Positions 33,179-41,503 of a stretch of DNA of 64,000 nt are shown one piece after another. The DNA lies in assembly GCF_003205195.1 (NCBI RefSeq), contig NZ_QJRY01000009.1, positions 62,001-126,000 on the forward strand. The letters run 5' to 3'. The first letter of the stretch is position 1, and every line of letters starts with the position of its first letter. The translations under genes and the position numbers were made by a program. The DNA is from Peteryoungia wuzhouensis. GTDB taxonomy: Bacteria > Pseudomonadota > Alphaproteobacteria > Rhizobiales > Rhizobiaceae. Under the pieces are notes generated by a model that searched no databases, was not told the origin of the DNA, and was given only the letters and a program-made list of their open reading frames with translations.

Positions 33179-33969
33179 TGCGTCAACAGCCGGAAATGGT
33201 GGGTCAGACTGCTCTTGTGACCGGTGCCGGTTCCGGGATCGGCCGGGGTGCCGCCATGAAGCTTGCCTCGCGTGGTGCCTATGTCGGCCTTCTCGGCAGG
33301 ACTGAGGATGAGTTGAGGGACGCACTTGCAGAGATCCGGTCCGCCGGTGGGGACGGAATGGTGCTTGTCGCGGATGTCAGCGACGATCAGGCGATGAAGC
33401 AGGCTGTGGCAACGCTCCTTTCAGAGCGGGATGGATTGCACATGGTGGTTGCGAATGCCGGGGTGAACGGCACCTGGGCGCCAATCGACGACCTGATGCC
33501 AGAGGAATTCGACAAGACGATTGCCATCAACCTGCGTGGCACATTCCTGACGCTGCATCACTGCGTCGGTCCGATGAAGCTGACGGGCGGATCGATTGTC
33601 GTCGTTTCTTCCATCAACGGGACGCGAACATTCACCACACCCGGCGCTACGGCCTATTCGGCGACCAAAGCCGCACAGCTCGCCATGGTTCAACAGCTTT
33701 CCTTGGAGCTGGGCCGTCATGGCATTCGCATCAATGCTGTGTGTCCGGGGGCAATCGATACCAGCATTGACGACAACACGGCATTGCGTGGCCGCGAGCA
33801 AACGGAAGTTCCGGTCGCGTTTCCCGAGGGCGACATTCCCCTGACGGGGGGAGAATCGGGCAGCATCGAAGAGGTTGCGGAGGTGATCCACTTCCTTCTT
33901 TCGTCTGCGTCGCGTCATGTGACCGGAACGCCCATATGGGTCGACGGCGGACAAAGCCTCCTGCGATGA
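33178..33969 (+). CDS. Short-chain dehydrogenase/reductase
   Basis: A 263-aa classical SDR. The nucleotide-binding motif TGAGSGIG is at 15-22, NAG at 93-95, and the catalytic Ser144/145, Tyr160 and Lys164 are present (AYSATKAA). The C-terminus GTPIWVDGGQSLLR is typical. Lack of a basic residue cluster after the Gly motif and R41 near the second strand (GLLGRTEDEL) leave the NAD/NADP preference open. The substrate is unknown. It is co-transcribed with the DUF3008 gene, hence probably stress-induced. Confidence 0.92.
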   Translation: MRQQPEMVGQTALVTGAGSGIGRGAAMKLASRGAYVGLLGRTEDELRDALAEIRSAGGDGMVLVADVSDDQAMKQAVATLLSERDGLHMVVANAGVNGTWAPIDDLMPEEFDKTIAINLRGTFLTLHHCVGPMKLTGGSIVVVSSINGTRTFTTPGATAYSATKAAQLAMVQQLSLELGRHGIRINAVCPGAIDTSIDDNTALRGREQTEVPVAFPEGDIPLTGGESGSIEEVAEVIHFLLSSASRHVTGTPIWVDGGQSLLR

Positions 33970-33983
33970 GATGAACGGTGTCG

Positions 33984-34472
33984 TCACCGATCGTCGGTGC
34001 GGCTCGGGATGCGATTTTCAAGGAGGTTGACCAGCCACAGCACGCTCAACGCAAAGCCGGTCGCAATCAGGCCGATCTGCCAAAAACCCAGGCCGCAGGA
34101 GAGACCAATAGAGCCAGCGAACCAGAGGCCGGCTCCGGTCGTCAGCCCGGTGACCCGTCCTTTTGCGTAGACGATCATGCCCGCCGCAAGAAAGGCAACG
34201 CCTGCGGTGACGGCTTCAACGAGACGCAAAGGGTCAATTCGGACCTCTTCTCCATCGAAAGCTGGGTGATGGGCGATCTCGATCGTCAGAATGGCGACAA
34301 TAGCTGCCGATAGACAGACGAGTATATGCGTCCGAAGGCCGGCAGCGTGGCTTCTCCACTCTCGTTCAAAGCCAATTGCCGCCCCGCATGCGAGCGCGAC
34401 CAACAGGCGAATGACGATGGAGGAGAGAGCGAGCGTCGTTTCGGTTCCAAACGCGGTCAGTTCCTGTGGCAT
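33984..34472 (-). CDS. MgtC/SapB family membrane protein
   Basis: A 162-aa protein with four or five hydrophobic helices and the MgtC core: RLLVALACGAAIGFEREWRS, GLRTHILVCLSAAIVAIL, VTAGVAFLAAGMIVYAKG and VTGLTTGAGLWFAGSIGLSC. The C-terminal ACT-like domain of Salmonella MgtC is absent. Members respond to low Mg2+ or modulate F-type ATPase. It is convergent with the SDR gene (14 bp apart). Confidence 0.92.
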   Translation of the reverse strand: MPQELTAFGTETTLALSSIVIRLLVALACGAAIGFEREWRSHAAGLRTHILVCLSAAIVAILTIEIAHHPAFDGEEVRIDPLRLVEAVTAGVAFLAAGMIVYAKGRVTGLTTGAGLWFAGSIGLSCGLGFWQIGLIATGFALSVLWLVNLLENRIPSRTDDR

Positions 34473-34493
34473 GGCTGTTTTCCATGACGGGAT

Positions 34494-34517
34494 CGGCTCC
34501 GGCCAAGACCGGAGCCG
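34494..34517. terminator. Hairpin downstream of the 129-aa stress gene
   Basis: Nine-bp perfect arms CGGCTCCGG (34494-34502) and CCGGAGCCG (34509-34517) with a 6-nt loop, between the mgtC-like start and the end of the next minus-strand gene. T-tract is weak on both sides. Confidence 0.5.
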
Positions 34518-34526
34518 TTTCCACCA

Positions 34527-34916
34527 TCAGTTCTTCTGATCGCGGGCAGCTGTCGAGGTATAGGTCGACGAGACCGGATCACTTGCCGGGAACGTGTCTT
34601 CGAGACCTTCCTGCAGGTTGCTTCCGGGCTTTCCGGCCTCTTCCCGTTCCTGCATCAGGCTCTCCACGGCATCGCTCGGCTCGCCATCCACTGGATAATT
34701 GCCATTCGCTGCCGTGTCGTCATTCGCTGCACCGAAGCTTCCCGCCTGCAAGAGAATGACCTGCGCCTTTTCCAAGGCGTTTTCCCTGGTCACGCCGCCG
34801 CTTTGCGACTGCGCCATGACCACCGACACACGTTCGCCGCCATCACCTTCGAACTCCACGGTGAAGCCGGAGCTGGAGCCGGTCGGTTCGTGCACTTTCG
34901 TCGCTACAATCTGCAT
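34527..34916 (-). CDS. Acidic protein of unknown function with a DTFPASDP motif
   Basis: A 129-aa acidic protein. The N-terminal 50 residues (MQIVATKVHEPTGSSSGFTV) look folded, with alternating beta-type pattern, and the C-terminal part is disordered, ending in LEDTFPASDPVSSTYTST, a short motif shared by several small rhizobial stress proteins. GGGA precedes ATG 34916 by 8-9 nt. A perfect EcfG consensus promoter (34946-34970) lies 30 bp upstream, so it is probably part of the general stress response. Confidence 0.72.
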   Translation of the reverse strand: MQIVATKVHEPTGSSSGFTVEFEGDGGERVSVVMAQSQSGGVTRENALEKAQVILLQAGSFGAANDDTAANGNYPVDGEPSDAVESLMQEREEAGKPGSNLQEGLEDTFPASDPVSSTYTSTAARDQKN

Positions 34917-34945
34917 GGATGTTCTCCCGTTCGTTTCGACGTGAA

Positions 34946-34970
34946 AACGCAGGCGTGGCAGCGTTGTTCC
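34946..34970 (-). promoter_or_regulatory. Consensus EcfG (general stress) promoter
   Basis: On the minus strand GGAAC (34970-34966), exactly 16 nt, CGTT (34949-34946). This is a full match to the alphaproteobacterial EcfG consensus and is placed correctly for the gene starting at 34916. Confidence 0.8.
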
Positions 34971-35118
34971 CTGGTGCGAGGGGATGCAATCCTAGAGGTT
35001 GTCGGCCCGGATCTGCGCCAAATCCTCTTAACCTATTGTTTACCATGATATTTGGCAATTTAAGAAAAACTGAACAAAGCGTGCGGAGGTGCGTTGTGGT
35101 TGCAGAAGGAGAAAGACA

Positions 35119-35505
35119 ATGCGACAGGCACTGGCAATCGACACCATTCTCATCGTCGAAGACGACGTCTTCATTTCCATGGATGCGGCCGATGCAGTCT
35201 CGAAGGCTGGTGTTGCCGTGATCACAACCGAGACTGTTCGGGATGCGCTCGAGATTCTGGCTAGTGAACACATCGCTGGAGCGATCCTGGACTTCCAGGT
35301 CCGGGATGGAGCGGTGACACCGATCGTTCAGAAGCTCCGGCAGGCCGGAATTCCTTTCCGGATCGTCTCGGGCTCGGCGATCAAGGAGATTGAGGCCAAC
35401 GGCATCCCGGAGGAATTGTGCGCACCTAAGCCTGCGGATTACCGGAAGGTTCTGACGTCACTGATGACCGACACCCCGCACGGTCGTTTCCAAGGACGTC
35501 ACTGA
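35119..35505 (+). CDS. Single-domain response regulator
   Basis: A 128-aa receiver-only protein. The acidic pocket is E14-D15-D16 (LIVEDDVFIS), the phosphorylation site is D58 (GAILDFQVRDG), the switch Ser is S84 (RIVSGSA) and the conserved Lys is K104 (APKPADY). No DNA-binding or enzymatic output follows. ATG 35119 has GGAG 8 nt upstream. Such proteins in rhizobia often act downstream of HWE/His kinases in stress signalling; the cognate kinase is not in this window. Confidence 0.9.
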   Translation: MRQALAIDTILIVEDDVFISMDAADAVSKAGVAVITTETVRDALEILASEHIAGAILDFQVRDGAVTPIVQKLRQAGIPFRIVSGSAIKEIEANGIPEELCAPKPADYRKVLTSLMTDTPHGRFQGRH

Positions 35506-35511
35506 CCCGTA

Positions 35512-36129
35512 TCAGCGCTTGGCCATCAACCGTTCGAGTGTCCGTTCCACGACGTCGACCATCACCATTGTCTGATGATCGACCTCAATGTTGAGACAAT
35601 CTCCAACCTTGTACCGTGGAAACGTGGTCTGGCGCAGGGTTTCCGGAATGAGGTTGATGGTGAATACGTTCTCATCGGCTTCGGCGACGGTCAGGCTGGC
35701 ACCGTTGACGGCGAGGTAGCCGCGCTTGAAGACGTATTTGGCCCATTCGTCGGGCACCTTGAACTGAATGAACGCGCCCGGCATCTCCATCTTGGCGGCG
35801 ACCAGTTGGGCGGTGGTCGCGATATGACCGGCAATGTTATGCCCGCCATTTTCGTCCGTCGGCTTGGCCGAGCGCTCCAGATTCACCTGACTGCCTGTTT
35901 TCAGCGTGCCGAGATTTGTGCGCTCCAAGGTGGCGTCCATGGCGTCGAACGTGACGTCTGTTCCGGTCATCGAGGTGACGGAGAGGCAGACGCCTTCCAC
36001 TGACACGCTCGCGCCGATCTGCAGGTCGCTCATCAACCGTTCTGGAAAACGGATATGGAATGTGGTGTAGCCGTCGTGGCGAACGACGTTTTCGACGGGG
36101 GCGACGGTCTGGACGATGCCGGTGTACAT
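35512..36129 (-). CDS. ribE: Riboflavin synthase alpha subunit
   Basis: A 205-aa enzyme that dismutates two 6,7-dimethyl-8-ribityllumazine molecules to riboflavin. It has the two tandem lumazine-binding barrels: residues 1-97 (MYTGIVQTVAPVENV, SVEGVCLSVTSM) and 98-200 (GGHNIAGHIATTAQL, VNGASLTVAEADENVFTINL, IPETLRQTTF). AAGGA precedes the ATG at 36129. It stands alone rather than in a rib operon and no FMN riboswitch is seen upstream. A second ribE elsewhere in the genome would be usual. Confidence 0.93.
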   Translation of the reverse strand: MYTGIVQTVAPVENVVRHDGYTTFHIRFPERLMSDLQIGASVSVEGVCLSVTSMTGTDVTFDAMDATLERTNLGTLKTGSQVNLERSAKPTDENGGHNIAGHIATTAQLVAAKMEMPGAFIQFKVPDEWAKYVFKRGYLAVNGASLTVAEADENVFTINLIPETLRQTTFPRYKVGDCLNIEVDHQTMVMVDVVERTLERLMAKR

Positions 36130-36366
36130 GAGCGGTTTCCTTGCGAATTTGCCGGAAGGTAATGTCTCCAGAGGCAAAGGCAATGCCCAACGCGAGATCA
36201 CTGCGTCTGCATTTGGTGAACGGCATCGGAACCGTAGCGTCGACGAATGGCGGCATCTGCATGCGCATGCGGCTTTTGCAGCGCTTGCCGTGCAGGGCGT
36301 GGTCGGATTACATCTGCAGCATTGCCGCGCAGCCTGTTTATCCCCGCCAGTACATCGATGGTTTCC

Positions 36367-37290
36367 ATGACGAAAATCCTGTGCCTTGCCCTCAATCCCG
36401 CGATCGATATTTCCAGCGATGCAGATGCCGTGCGGCATACGCACAAGACCCGAACCCACAACCAGCAGCAATTTCCCGGCGGCGGCGGCGTCAACGTCGC
36501 CCGTGTCATCGCGGCGCTCGGCGGCACCTGCGAACTGGCTTTTCTGTCGGGCGGGGATACGGGTACACTTCTGGAGGCTATGCTGCAGCCTCTGCCGATC
36601 GTCGAACGCCCATTTCCCATCCATGATCCCGTTCGAGTCGCGTTTGCGGTGCATGAGATCTCGACAAATCTCGAATATCGCTTTGTTCCCGAAGGACCAC
36701 TGGTAACGGAAGCCGAATTGGCCCCCGTCATCGAGGCGGTCTGCGCCAGCGATGCCGACTACATCGTGGCAAGTGGTAGCCTGCCGCGGGGAGCACCCGA
36801 CAATACCTATGTGCGCCTCGCCGACGCAGCGAAAGCGCGCGGCGCACGGTTCGTTCTCGACACATCCGGACCGGCACTGGCGTCCGCCCTCTCTTCGGCA
36901 CGTATGTTTCTCGTCAAGCCAAGCCTGGGTGAGTTCGAAGCCTTTGTTGGCGAGAGATTGGATCATGATCGCGTCGGGCCGGTGGCGCAGGATTATGTTC
37001 GACGCGGGATCGCCGAATACATCGCGGTGACGCTGGGGGCCGATGGGGCAATCCTGGTGTCCGCCGAGACCATCATTCGGCTCCCTGCCATCCAGGTTCC
37101 GGTGAACTCGGCGACGGGAGCCGGCGACAGCTTCGTCGCGGGGATCGTCTGGTCGCTGTCGGAAGGGCATGACATCGAAGACGCATTCCTTTTTGGACAG
37201 GCGGCCGGAGCCGCAGCAGTGATGACCCCGGGTACCGAGCTCTGCCGGCGTGAGGATGTCTTGCGGCTCTACGCCACCGCGAAGGACTGA
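36367..37290 (+). CDS. pfkB: PfkB-family sugar kinase (1-phosphofructokinase / Pfk-2 type)
   Basis: A 307-aa ribokinase-fold kinase. N-terminus MTKILCLALNPAIDI and the GGGGVNVARVIAALGG motif are those of the LacC/FruK/Pfk-2 group that phosphorylates phosphorylated hexoses. The C-terminal signature NSATGAGDSFVAGIVW holds the catalytic Asp and anion hole. It probably makes fructose-1,6-bisphosphate from fructose-6-phosphate or fructose-1-phosphate. ATG 36367 is preferred, ATG 36358 possible; neither has a strong ribosome-binding site. The 237 bp to the divergent ribE gene hold no clear structure. Confidence 0.85.
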   Translation: MTKILCLALNPAIDISSDADAVRHTHKTRTHNQQQFPGGGGVNVARVIAALGGTCELAFLSGGDTGTLLEAMLQPLPIVERPFPIHDPVRVAFAVHEISTNLEYRFVPEGPLVTEAELAPVIEAVCASDADYIVASGSLPRGAPDNTYVRLADAAKARGARFVLDTSGPALASALSSARMFLVKPSLGEFEAFVGERLDHDRVGPVAQDYVRRGIAEYIAVTLGADGAILVSAETIIRLPAIQVPVNSATGAGDSFVAGIVWSLSEGHDIEDAFLFGQAAGAAAVMTPGTELCRREDVLRLYATAKD

Positions 37291-37377
37291 TCCTGTCGCT
37301 TCGGCAGGTCTGGGCTGCTTCCGACATGCAATTCTGGAAATTGCGACCTGCGGCACCATTATTTCTTGTCAAAAAAA

Positions 37378-37395
37378 CTCAAGTTTATTATTGAG
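37378..37395. promoter_or_regulatory. Dyad upstream of exbB
   Basis: CTCAA (37378-37382), 8-nt AT-rich spacer, TTGAG (37391-37395), overlapping a possible promoter (TTGTCA-N17-TATTGA) 65-95 bp before the exbB start. Iron-responsive control would be expected for a Ton system, but the dyad is not a recognised Irr or RirA box. Confidence 0.4.
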
Positions 37396-37459
37396 GAGGA
37401 CATTGCGGTCGCATTGATGGCGCTCGCCCTTATTCGCACCATCTCATAGGGAGCTCCCA

Positions 37460-38419
37460 GTGTCTTTCACCCATACGGGACATTCGGCCTTGCGCATCGG
37501 CATTGCGCTCGCTGTGCTTCTCATGGCTTCCGTCGCCTGTGCTCAGGCCCCAGCCACGGGCGATGGTGCTTTCGAACCGGCAACTGGACCGGTGGGCGCA
37601 CAACAGATGTCAGACGGTGTTCCCGCTACATCTCAGACCATCGAACCGACGGCACTGCCTCCAGCGGTCGAACCCGTCGACATCGGTGCCGCGCGCGGTT
37701 CCCTTCCGCATGACCTGTCGCCGGTCGGCATGTTCATGGCCGCTGACTGGATCGTCAAAGGCGTGATGCTTGCGCTCGGCTTTGCTTCACTCGTGACCTG
37801 GACCGTGTGGCTGGCAAAGACGCTTCAGCTGTTCGGTGCCCGCGCCCGCGCCGCGCGAGGACTGAAAGCGGTCGCGAAGGCCGCGAACCTGAAAGATGCT
37901 CTGGCCTTGCTTGAAAGGCGTGGCGGCGTCGTTGCGTCCATGGTGCGGGCCGCCGAACATGAAATGATGCTCTCTGACGGGGCCATTGATCGTGCCGGTG
38001 CCGAGGGCGTCAAGGAACGCGTTTCCTCCGCACTTGGACGCCTCGAGGTGCGTGCAGGTCGCCAGATGGCCAAGGGAACGGGCGTGCTCGCCAGTATCGG
38101 TTCGACGGCCCCCTTCGTTGGGCTGTTCGGAACCGTGTGGGGCATCATGAACTCCTTCATCGGCATTGCCGAGACACAGACGACCAACCTCGCTGTCGTT
38201 GCTCCCGGCATCGCCGAGGCACTGCTTGCCACCGCCGTGGGCCTTGTCGCGGCAATCCCGGCCGTCATCATCTACAACGTCTTTGCCCGCTCGGTGACCG
38301 GGTACCGCCAGCTTGTGTCCGATGCTGCGGCTGGCATCGAACGGCTGGTCAGCCGCGATCTCGATTTTCGCAAAAGTGCGCTGTCGATCCGGGCCACCAA
38401 CCTCCAGGCGGCGGAGTAA
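37460..38419 (+). CDS. exbB: TonB-system energizer ExbB with signal peptide
   Basis: A 319-aa MotA/TolQ/ExbB proton-channel protein. GTG 37460 follows AGGGAG. It has an N-terminal signal peptide (ends ACAQA) and a periplasmic Pro/Ala-rich stretch of about 70 residues before the first channel helix ([20 protein letters not shown]), as in the longer alphaproteobacterial ExbB proteins. The core motifs [20 protein letters not shown] and [20 protein letters not shown] are present. With ExbD and TonB it couples proton flow to outer-membrane siderophore, haem or vitamin uptake. First gene of exbB-exbD-tonB. Confidence 0.95.
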   Translation: MSFTHTGHSALRIGIALAVLLMASVACAQAPATGDGAFEPATGPVGAQQMSDGVPATSQTIEPTALPPAVEPVDIGAARGSLPHDLSPVGMFMAADWIVKGVMLALGFASLVTWTVWLAKTLQLFGARARAARGLKAVAKAANLKDALALLERRGGVVASMVRAAEHEMMLSDGAIDRAGAEGVKERVSSALGRLEVRAGRQMAKGTGVLASIGSTAPFVGLFGTVWGIMNSFIGIAETQTTNLAVVAPGIAEALLATAVGLVAAIPAVIIYNVFARSVTGYRQLVSDAAAGIERLVSRDLDFRKSALSIRATNLQAAE

Positions 38420-38422
38420 GTC

Positions 38423-38899
38423 ATGGCCGGCGGCATTCGCGATGCACAATCGGGCGACGACCTGGCGGAAAACCACGAAATCAACGTGACGCCGTTCATC
38501 GACGTCATGCTTGTGCTCTTGATCATCTTCATGGTCGCGGCACCGCTCTCTACGGTTGACGTGAATGTCGACCTGCCGGCCTCGACGGCGAAGCCGGCGG
38601 AGCGATCGGATGAGCCGATCTATGTCACGCTCAAGGAAGACATGAGCCTCTCGCTCGGCAACGACACCGTCACGCGCGAGGCGCTTGGCGTGTCCCTCGA
38701 CCGCGTCAGCGACGGCAACAAGGACGCCCGCATCTTTCTGCGTGCGGACAAGGCGGTCGACTATGGCAAGTTCATGGAGGTGATGAACCTGTTGCGCGAT
38801 GCCGGATATCTGAAGATCGCGCTGGTCGGGCTCGAAAGCCTGCCGGTGCCTCACGGCGCCGCCGAGACGACTGCACCTGCTGCGGAGCCGAAGCCATGA
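38423..38899 (+). CDS. exbD: TonB-system protein ExbD
   Basis: A 158-aa protein with a single transmembrane helix (about 22-42) containing the essential Asp in INVTPFIDVMLVLLIIFMV, and a periplasmic domain (YVTLKEDMSLSLGNDTVTRE, LRADKAVDYGKFMEVMNLLR). It is the proton-carrying partner of ExbB. It starts 4 bp after exbB and its stop overlaps the tonB start by ATGA. Confidence 0.96.
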   Translation: MAGGIRDAQSGDDLAENHEINVTPFIDVMLVLLIIFMVAAPLSTVDVNVDLPASTAKPAERSDEPIYVTLKEDMSLSLGNDTVTREALGVSLDRVSDGNKDARIFLRADKAVDYGKFMEVMNLLRDAGYLKIALVGLESLPVPHGAAETTAPAAEPKP

Positions 38900-39831
38900 G
38901 CGGGGAGAGCCGTTCCACAGGACGTGTGCTCGGCGAATGGCTGCTGTGGACGACGGCCGGCGTTCTGGTGGTGACGGCCCATGCCGGGGCTGTTGCCCTG
39001 CTGCTGCGTGACCCCATGGTCGCCACGGAGGACAGCGGGCCACCACCAGCGATCATGATCGAACTGGCGCCGGAGCCGGAAGCGGAGATTACCGAGGAGA
39101 CCGAGGTTTCGACCGATCAGGTTGACGCCGAAGAGGTCCAGACCGCCTCCAGTGAGCCGCTGCCGGAACCTGACGAGCCGCCGCCTGTGCAGCCTCTGCC
39201 CGAGCCTGTGCCTGAACCAGTGCCGGAACCCTTACCCGAAGTGGCTGAACAGGTCATCGAGCCGCCGCCGATCATGGAACCCGAACCTTTGCCGGAGCCG
39301 GTCGAGGAAATCGATCCGATTGAAGAGTTGGTGATGGCGCAACTCGAGAATGTCGAGGTGCCGATCCCGATGATACGGCCTCCAAAGCCCGAGCCGAAGG
39401 TCGAGAAGCCGACCGCGCCGAAGAAGAAAGTGGCGAAGAAGCAGCAGGCACCGGCACATGCTTCGCGGACAGCGCGGCAGGCAAAGGCGGAAGTCGCCCA
39501 GGCTGATCGCAATGCCGCACGCGCCTCCAGCAGCGGTGCCGGCAGCAGTGTGTCTCCCGCCAAATGGCAGTTGCGGCTGATGTCGCATCTCGAGCGGCGC
39601 AAGCGTTATCCATCGGAAGCGCGCAGCAATCGCGAGGAAGGGACTGTCTATGTGCGGTTCCGGATCGATGATGCCGGCAACGTCCTGTCGGTTTCGCTGT
39701 CGCGCTCGTCCGGGTTCGCGACGCTCGACGATGCGGTGGTCGCGATGGTGCGCAACGCCTCTCCCGTGCCCGCTCCGCCGCCGGGCGTCAACAAGACGGT
39801 CACGGCACCGGTGCGCTTCAACCTGCGCTGA
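38896..39831 (+). CDS. tonB: TonB energy transducer
   Basis: A 311-aa protein with an N-terminal anchor (about residues 18-38), a long Pro/Glu-rich spacer (about 53-175, with repeated EPxPEP units) followed by a Lys-Pro stretch, an Ala/Arg-rich linker, and the C-terminal TonB domain (about 222-311: LMSHLERRKRYPSEARSNRE, then GTVYVRFRIDDAGNVLSVSL). It spans the periplasm and transmits the ExbBD proton-driven force to TonB-dependent receptors. No receptor gene is in this window. Confidence 0.95.
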   Translation: MSGESRSTGRVLGEWLLWTTAGVLVVTAHAGAVALLLRDPMVATEDSGPPPAIMIELAPEPEAEITEETEVSTDQVDAEEVQTASSEPLPEPDEPPPVQPLPEPVPEPVPEPLPEVAEQVIEPPPIMEPEPLPEPVEEIDPIEELVMAQLENVEVPIPMIRPPKPEPKVEKPTAPKKKVAKKQQAPAHASRTARQAKAEVAQADRNAARASSSGAGSSVSPAKWQLRLMSHLERRKRYPSEARSNREEGTVYVRFRIDDAGNVLSVSLSRSSGFATLDDAVVAMVRNASPVPAPPPGVNKTVTAPVRFNLR

Positions 39832-39889
39832 TGGGAGCGGATGAGATTGTCGGTCGCTGATGACCGGATCGTCAGGACCACGATTGAAC

Positions 39890-39925
39890 GGCCGGCGCCG
39901 CAGCAGCGCCGGCCCTTGTTGTTTT
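39890..39925 (+). terminator. Terminator of the exbBD-tonB operon
   Basis: A 9-bp GC stem GGCCGGCGC / GCGCCGGCC (39890-39898, 39906-39914) with a 7-nt loop, followed by CTTGTTGTTTT on the plus strand. It ends at the stop codon of the convergent aldehyde dehydrogenase gene. Confidence 0.8.
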
Positions 39926-41465
39926 ACTCGATGTCGAACTTCACGCCCTGGGCGAGCGGCAGTGTGCGGCCGTAGTTCACGGTGTTGGTCTGGCGGCGCA
40001 TATAGGCCTTCCAGGCATCGGAGCCGGACTCGCGGCCGCCGCCGGTTTCTTTTTCGCCACCGAATGCGCCACCGATTTCGGCACCAGAAGGGCCGATGTT
40101 GACGTTGGCGATGCCGCAATCCGAACCGCGGTCGGAGACGAAGGCTTCGGCCTCGCGGATGTCATTGGTGAAGATCGAGGAGGACAGGCCCTGCGGCACG
40201 TCGTTGTTCAGCGCCAGCGCCTGATCGAAATCGCTATATTTGATGACATAGAGGATCGGGGCGAAGGTTTCGTCGATCACAGGGCCGACCTGTTCCGGCA
40301 TCTCGACGAGCGCCGGACGTGCATAATAGGCACTGGACGCGGCCTCGCCATGGACGCGGTCGCCGCCATGAACCTTGCCACCGGCGCTACGCGCGGCGTC
40401 GAGCGCGTGCTGCATGCGGTCAAAGGCACCCTTGTCGATCAGCGGGCCAATCAGGTTGCCGGCCTCCAGCGGGTTGCCAATGGTGACGGAGCCATAGGCC
40501 TTGATCAGCCGCGGAACCAGTGTGTCATAGACGCTTTCATGGACGAAGAGGCGGCGAAGCGTGGTGCAGCGCTGGCCGGCGGTGCCCATGGCAGCGAAGG
40601 CGACGCCACGCAGGGTCAGATCAAGATCTGCCGACGGGCCGACGATGGCGGCATTGTTGCCACCGAGTTCGAGGATCGAGCGGCCGAAACGAGCGGCGAC
40701 GCGCGGGCCGACGGTGCGGCCCATGGCGGTCGAACCGGTTGCCGAAATCAGCGGCACCTTCGGATGATCGACCAGGATCTCGCCGATGTCACGGCCGCCG
40801 ATCAACAGGGTCGAGAGGTTGGCCGGTGCCTTGCCGCCTTGCGCGATGTAGCGCTTCAGAGCCTTTTCGAAGATCGCCTGGGTGGCGATGGCGGTGAGCG
40901 GGGTCTTTTCCGACGGCTTCCAGACGGTCGGGTTGCCGCAGACGAGCGCAAGCGCTGCGTTCCAGGACCAGACGGCGACTGGGAAGTTGAAGGCGGAAAT
41001 GATGCCGGTGACGCCGAGGGGGTGCCAGGTTTCCATCATGCGGTGTTCTGCGCGTTCGGTCGCGATCGTCAGGCCGTAGAGCTGGCGCGACAGGCCGACG
41101 GCGAAATCGCAGATGTCGATCATTTCCTGGACTTCGCCCAGGCCTTCCGAGGTGATCTTGCCGACTTCGATCGAGACCAGGCGGCCGAGTTCGATCTTGG
41201 CTGCGCGCAGTTCTTCGCCGAGCAGGCGGATCAGTTCGCCGCGCTGCGGGGCCGGAACGAGGCGCCATTCGAGGAAGGCCTTGTGGGCGGCGTCGATGGC
41301 CTTGCGCGTTTCGTCGGTCGAGATTTCGGCAACGTTGGCGATGGTTTCACCGTTGATCGGGGAACGGACGGCGAGCGTGCCGCCTTTCAGCGCCTTTTCA
41401 TCAACGCCGAAGCTTGCCATGAGCGACGTGATTTCGGCCGAAAACGTGAGTGTGGCGAGGGTCAT
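39924..41465 (-). CDS. amaB: 2-Aminoadipate semialdehyde dehydrogenase (ALDH7 type)
   Basis: A 513-aa NAD-dependent aldehyde dehydrogenase of the antiquitin (ALDH7) family, shown by GTAGQRCTTLRRLFVHESVY with the catalytic Cys, LELGGNNAAIV with the general base Glu, and ISAFNFPVAVWSWNAAL with the oxyanion Asn. It should oxidise L-2-aminoadipate-6-semialdehyde, which is in equilibrium with piperideine-6-carboxylate, to 2-aminoadipate. GGAAGGA precedes ATG 41465. It follows amaA by 38 bp, the same gene pair as in Pseudomonas putida lysine catabolism. Confidence 0.93.
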   Translation of the reverse strand: MTLATLTFSAEITSLMASFGVDEKALKGGTLAVRSPINGETIANVAEISTDETRKAIDAAHKAFLEWRLVPAPQRGELIRLLGEELRAAKIELGRLVSIEVGKITSEGLGEVQEMIDICDFAVGLSRQLYGLTIATERAEHRMMETWHPLGVTGIISAFNFPVAVWSWNAALALVCGNPTVWKPSEKTPLTAIATQAIFEKALKRYIAQGGKAPANLSTLLIGGRDIGEILVDHPKVPLISATGSTAMGRTVGPRVAARFGRSILELGGNNAAIVGPSADLDLTLRGVAFAAMGTAGQRCTTLRRLFVHESVYDTLVPRLIKAYGSVTIGNPLEAGNLIGPLIDKGAFDRMQHALDAARSAGGKVHGGDRVHGEAASSAYYARPALVEMPEQVGPVIDETFAPILYVIKYSDFDQALALNNDVPQGLSSSIFTNDIREAEAFVSDRGSDCGIANVNIGPSGAEIGGAFGGEKETGGGRESGSDAWKAYMRRQTNTVNYGRTLPLAQGVKFDIE

Positions 41466-41503
41466 GATGGTCCTTCCGTCAGGTCTACCTGGGTCTTGTC
41501 TGG

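Noticed and set aside
36130-36366. Possible FMN riboswitch upstream of the riboflavin synthase gene
   Set aside because: None of the conserved RFN-element sequences were found, and the ribosome-binding site is directly upstream of the ATG.
39140-39330. Repeated short units that could look like a tandem repeat or CRISPR-like array
   Set aside because: They encode the Pro-Glu spacer of TonB in frame; units are irregular and there are no unique spacers.
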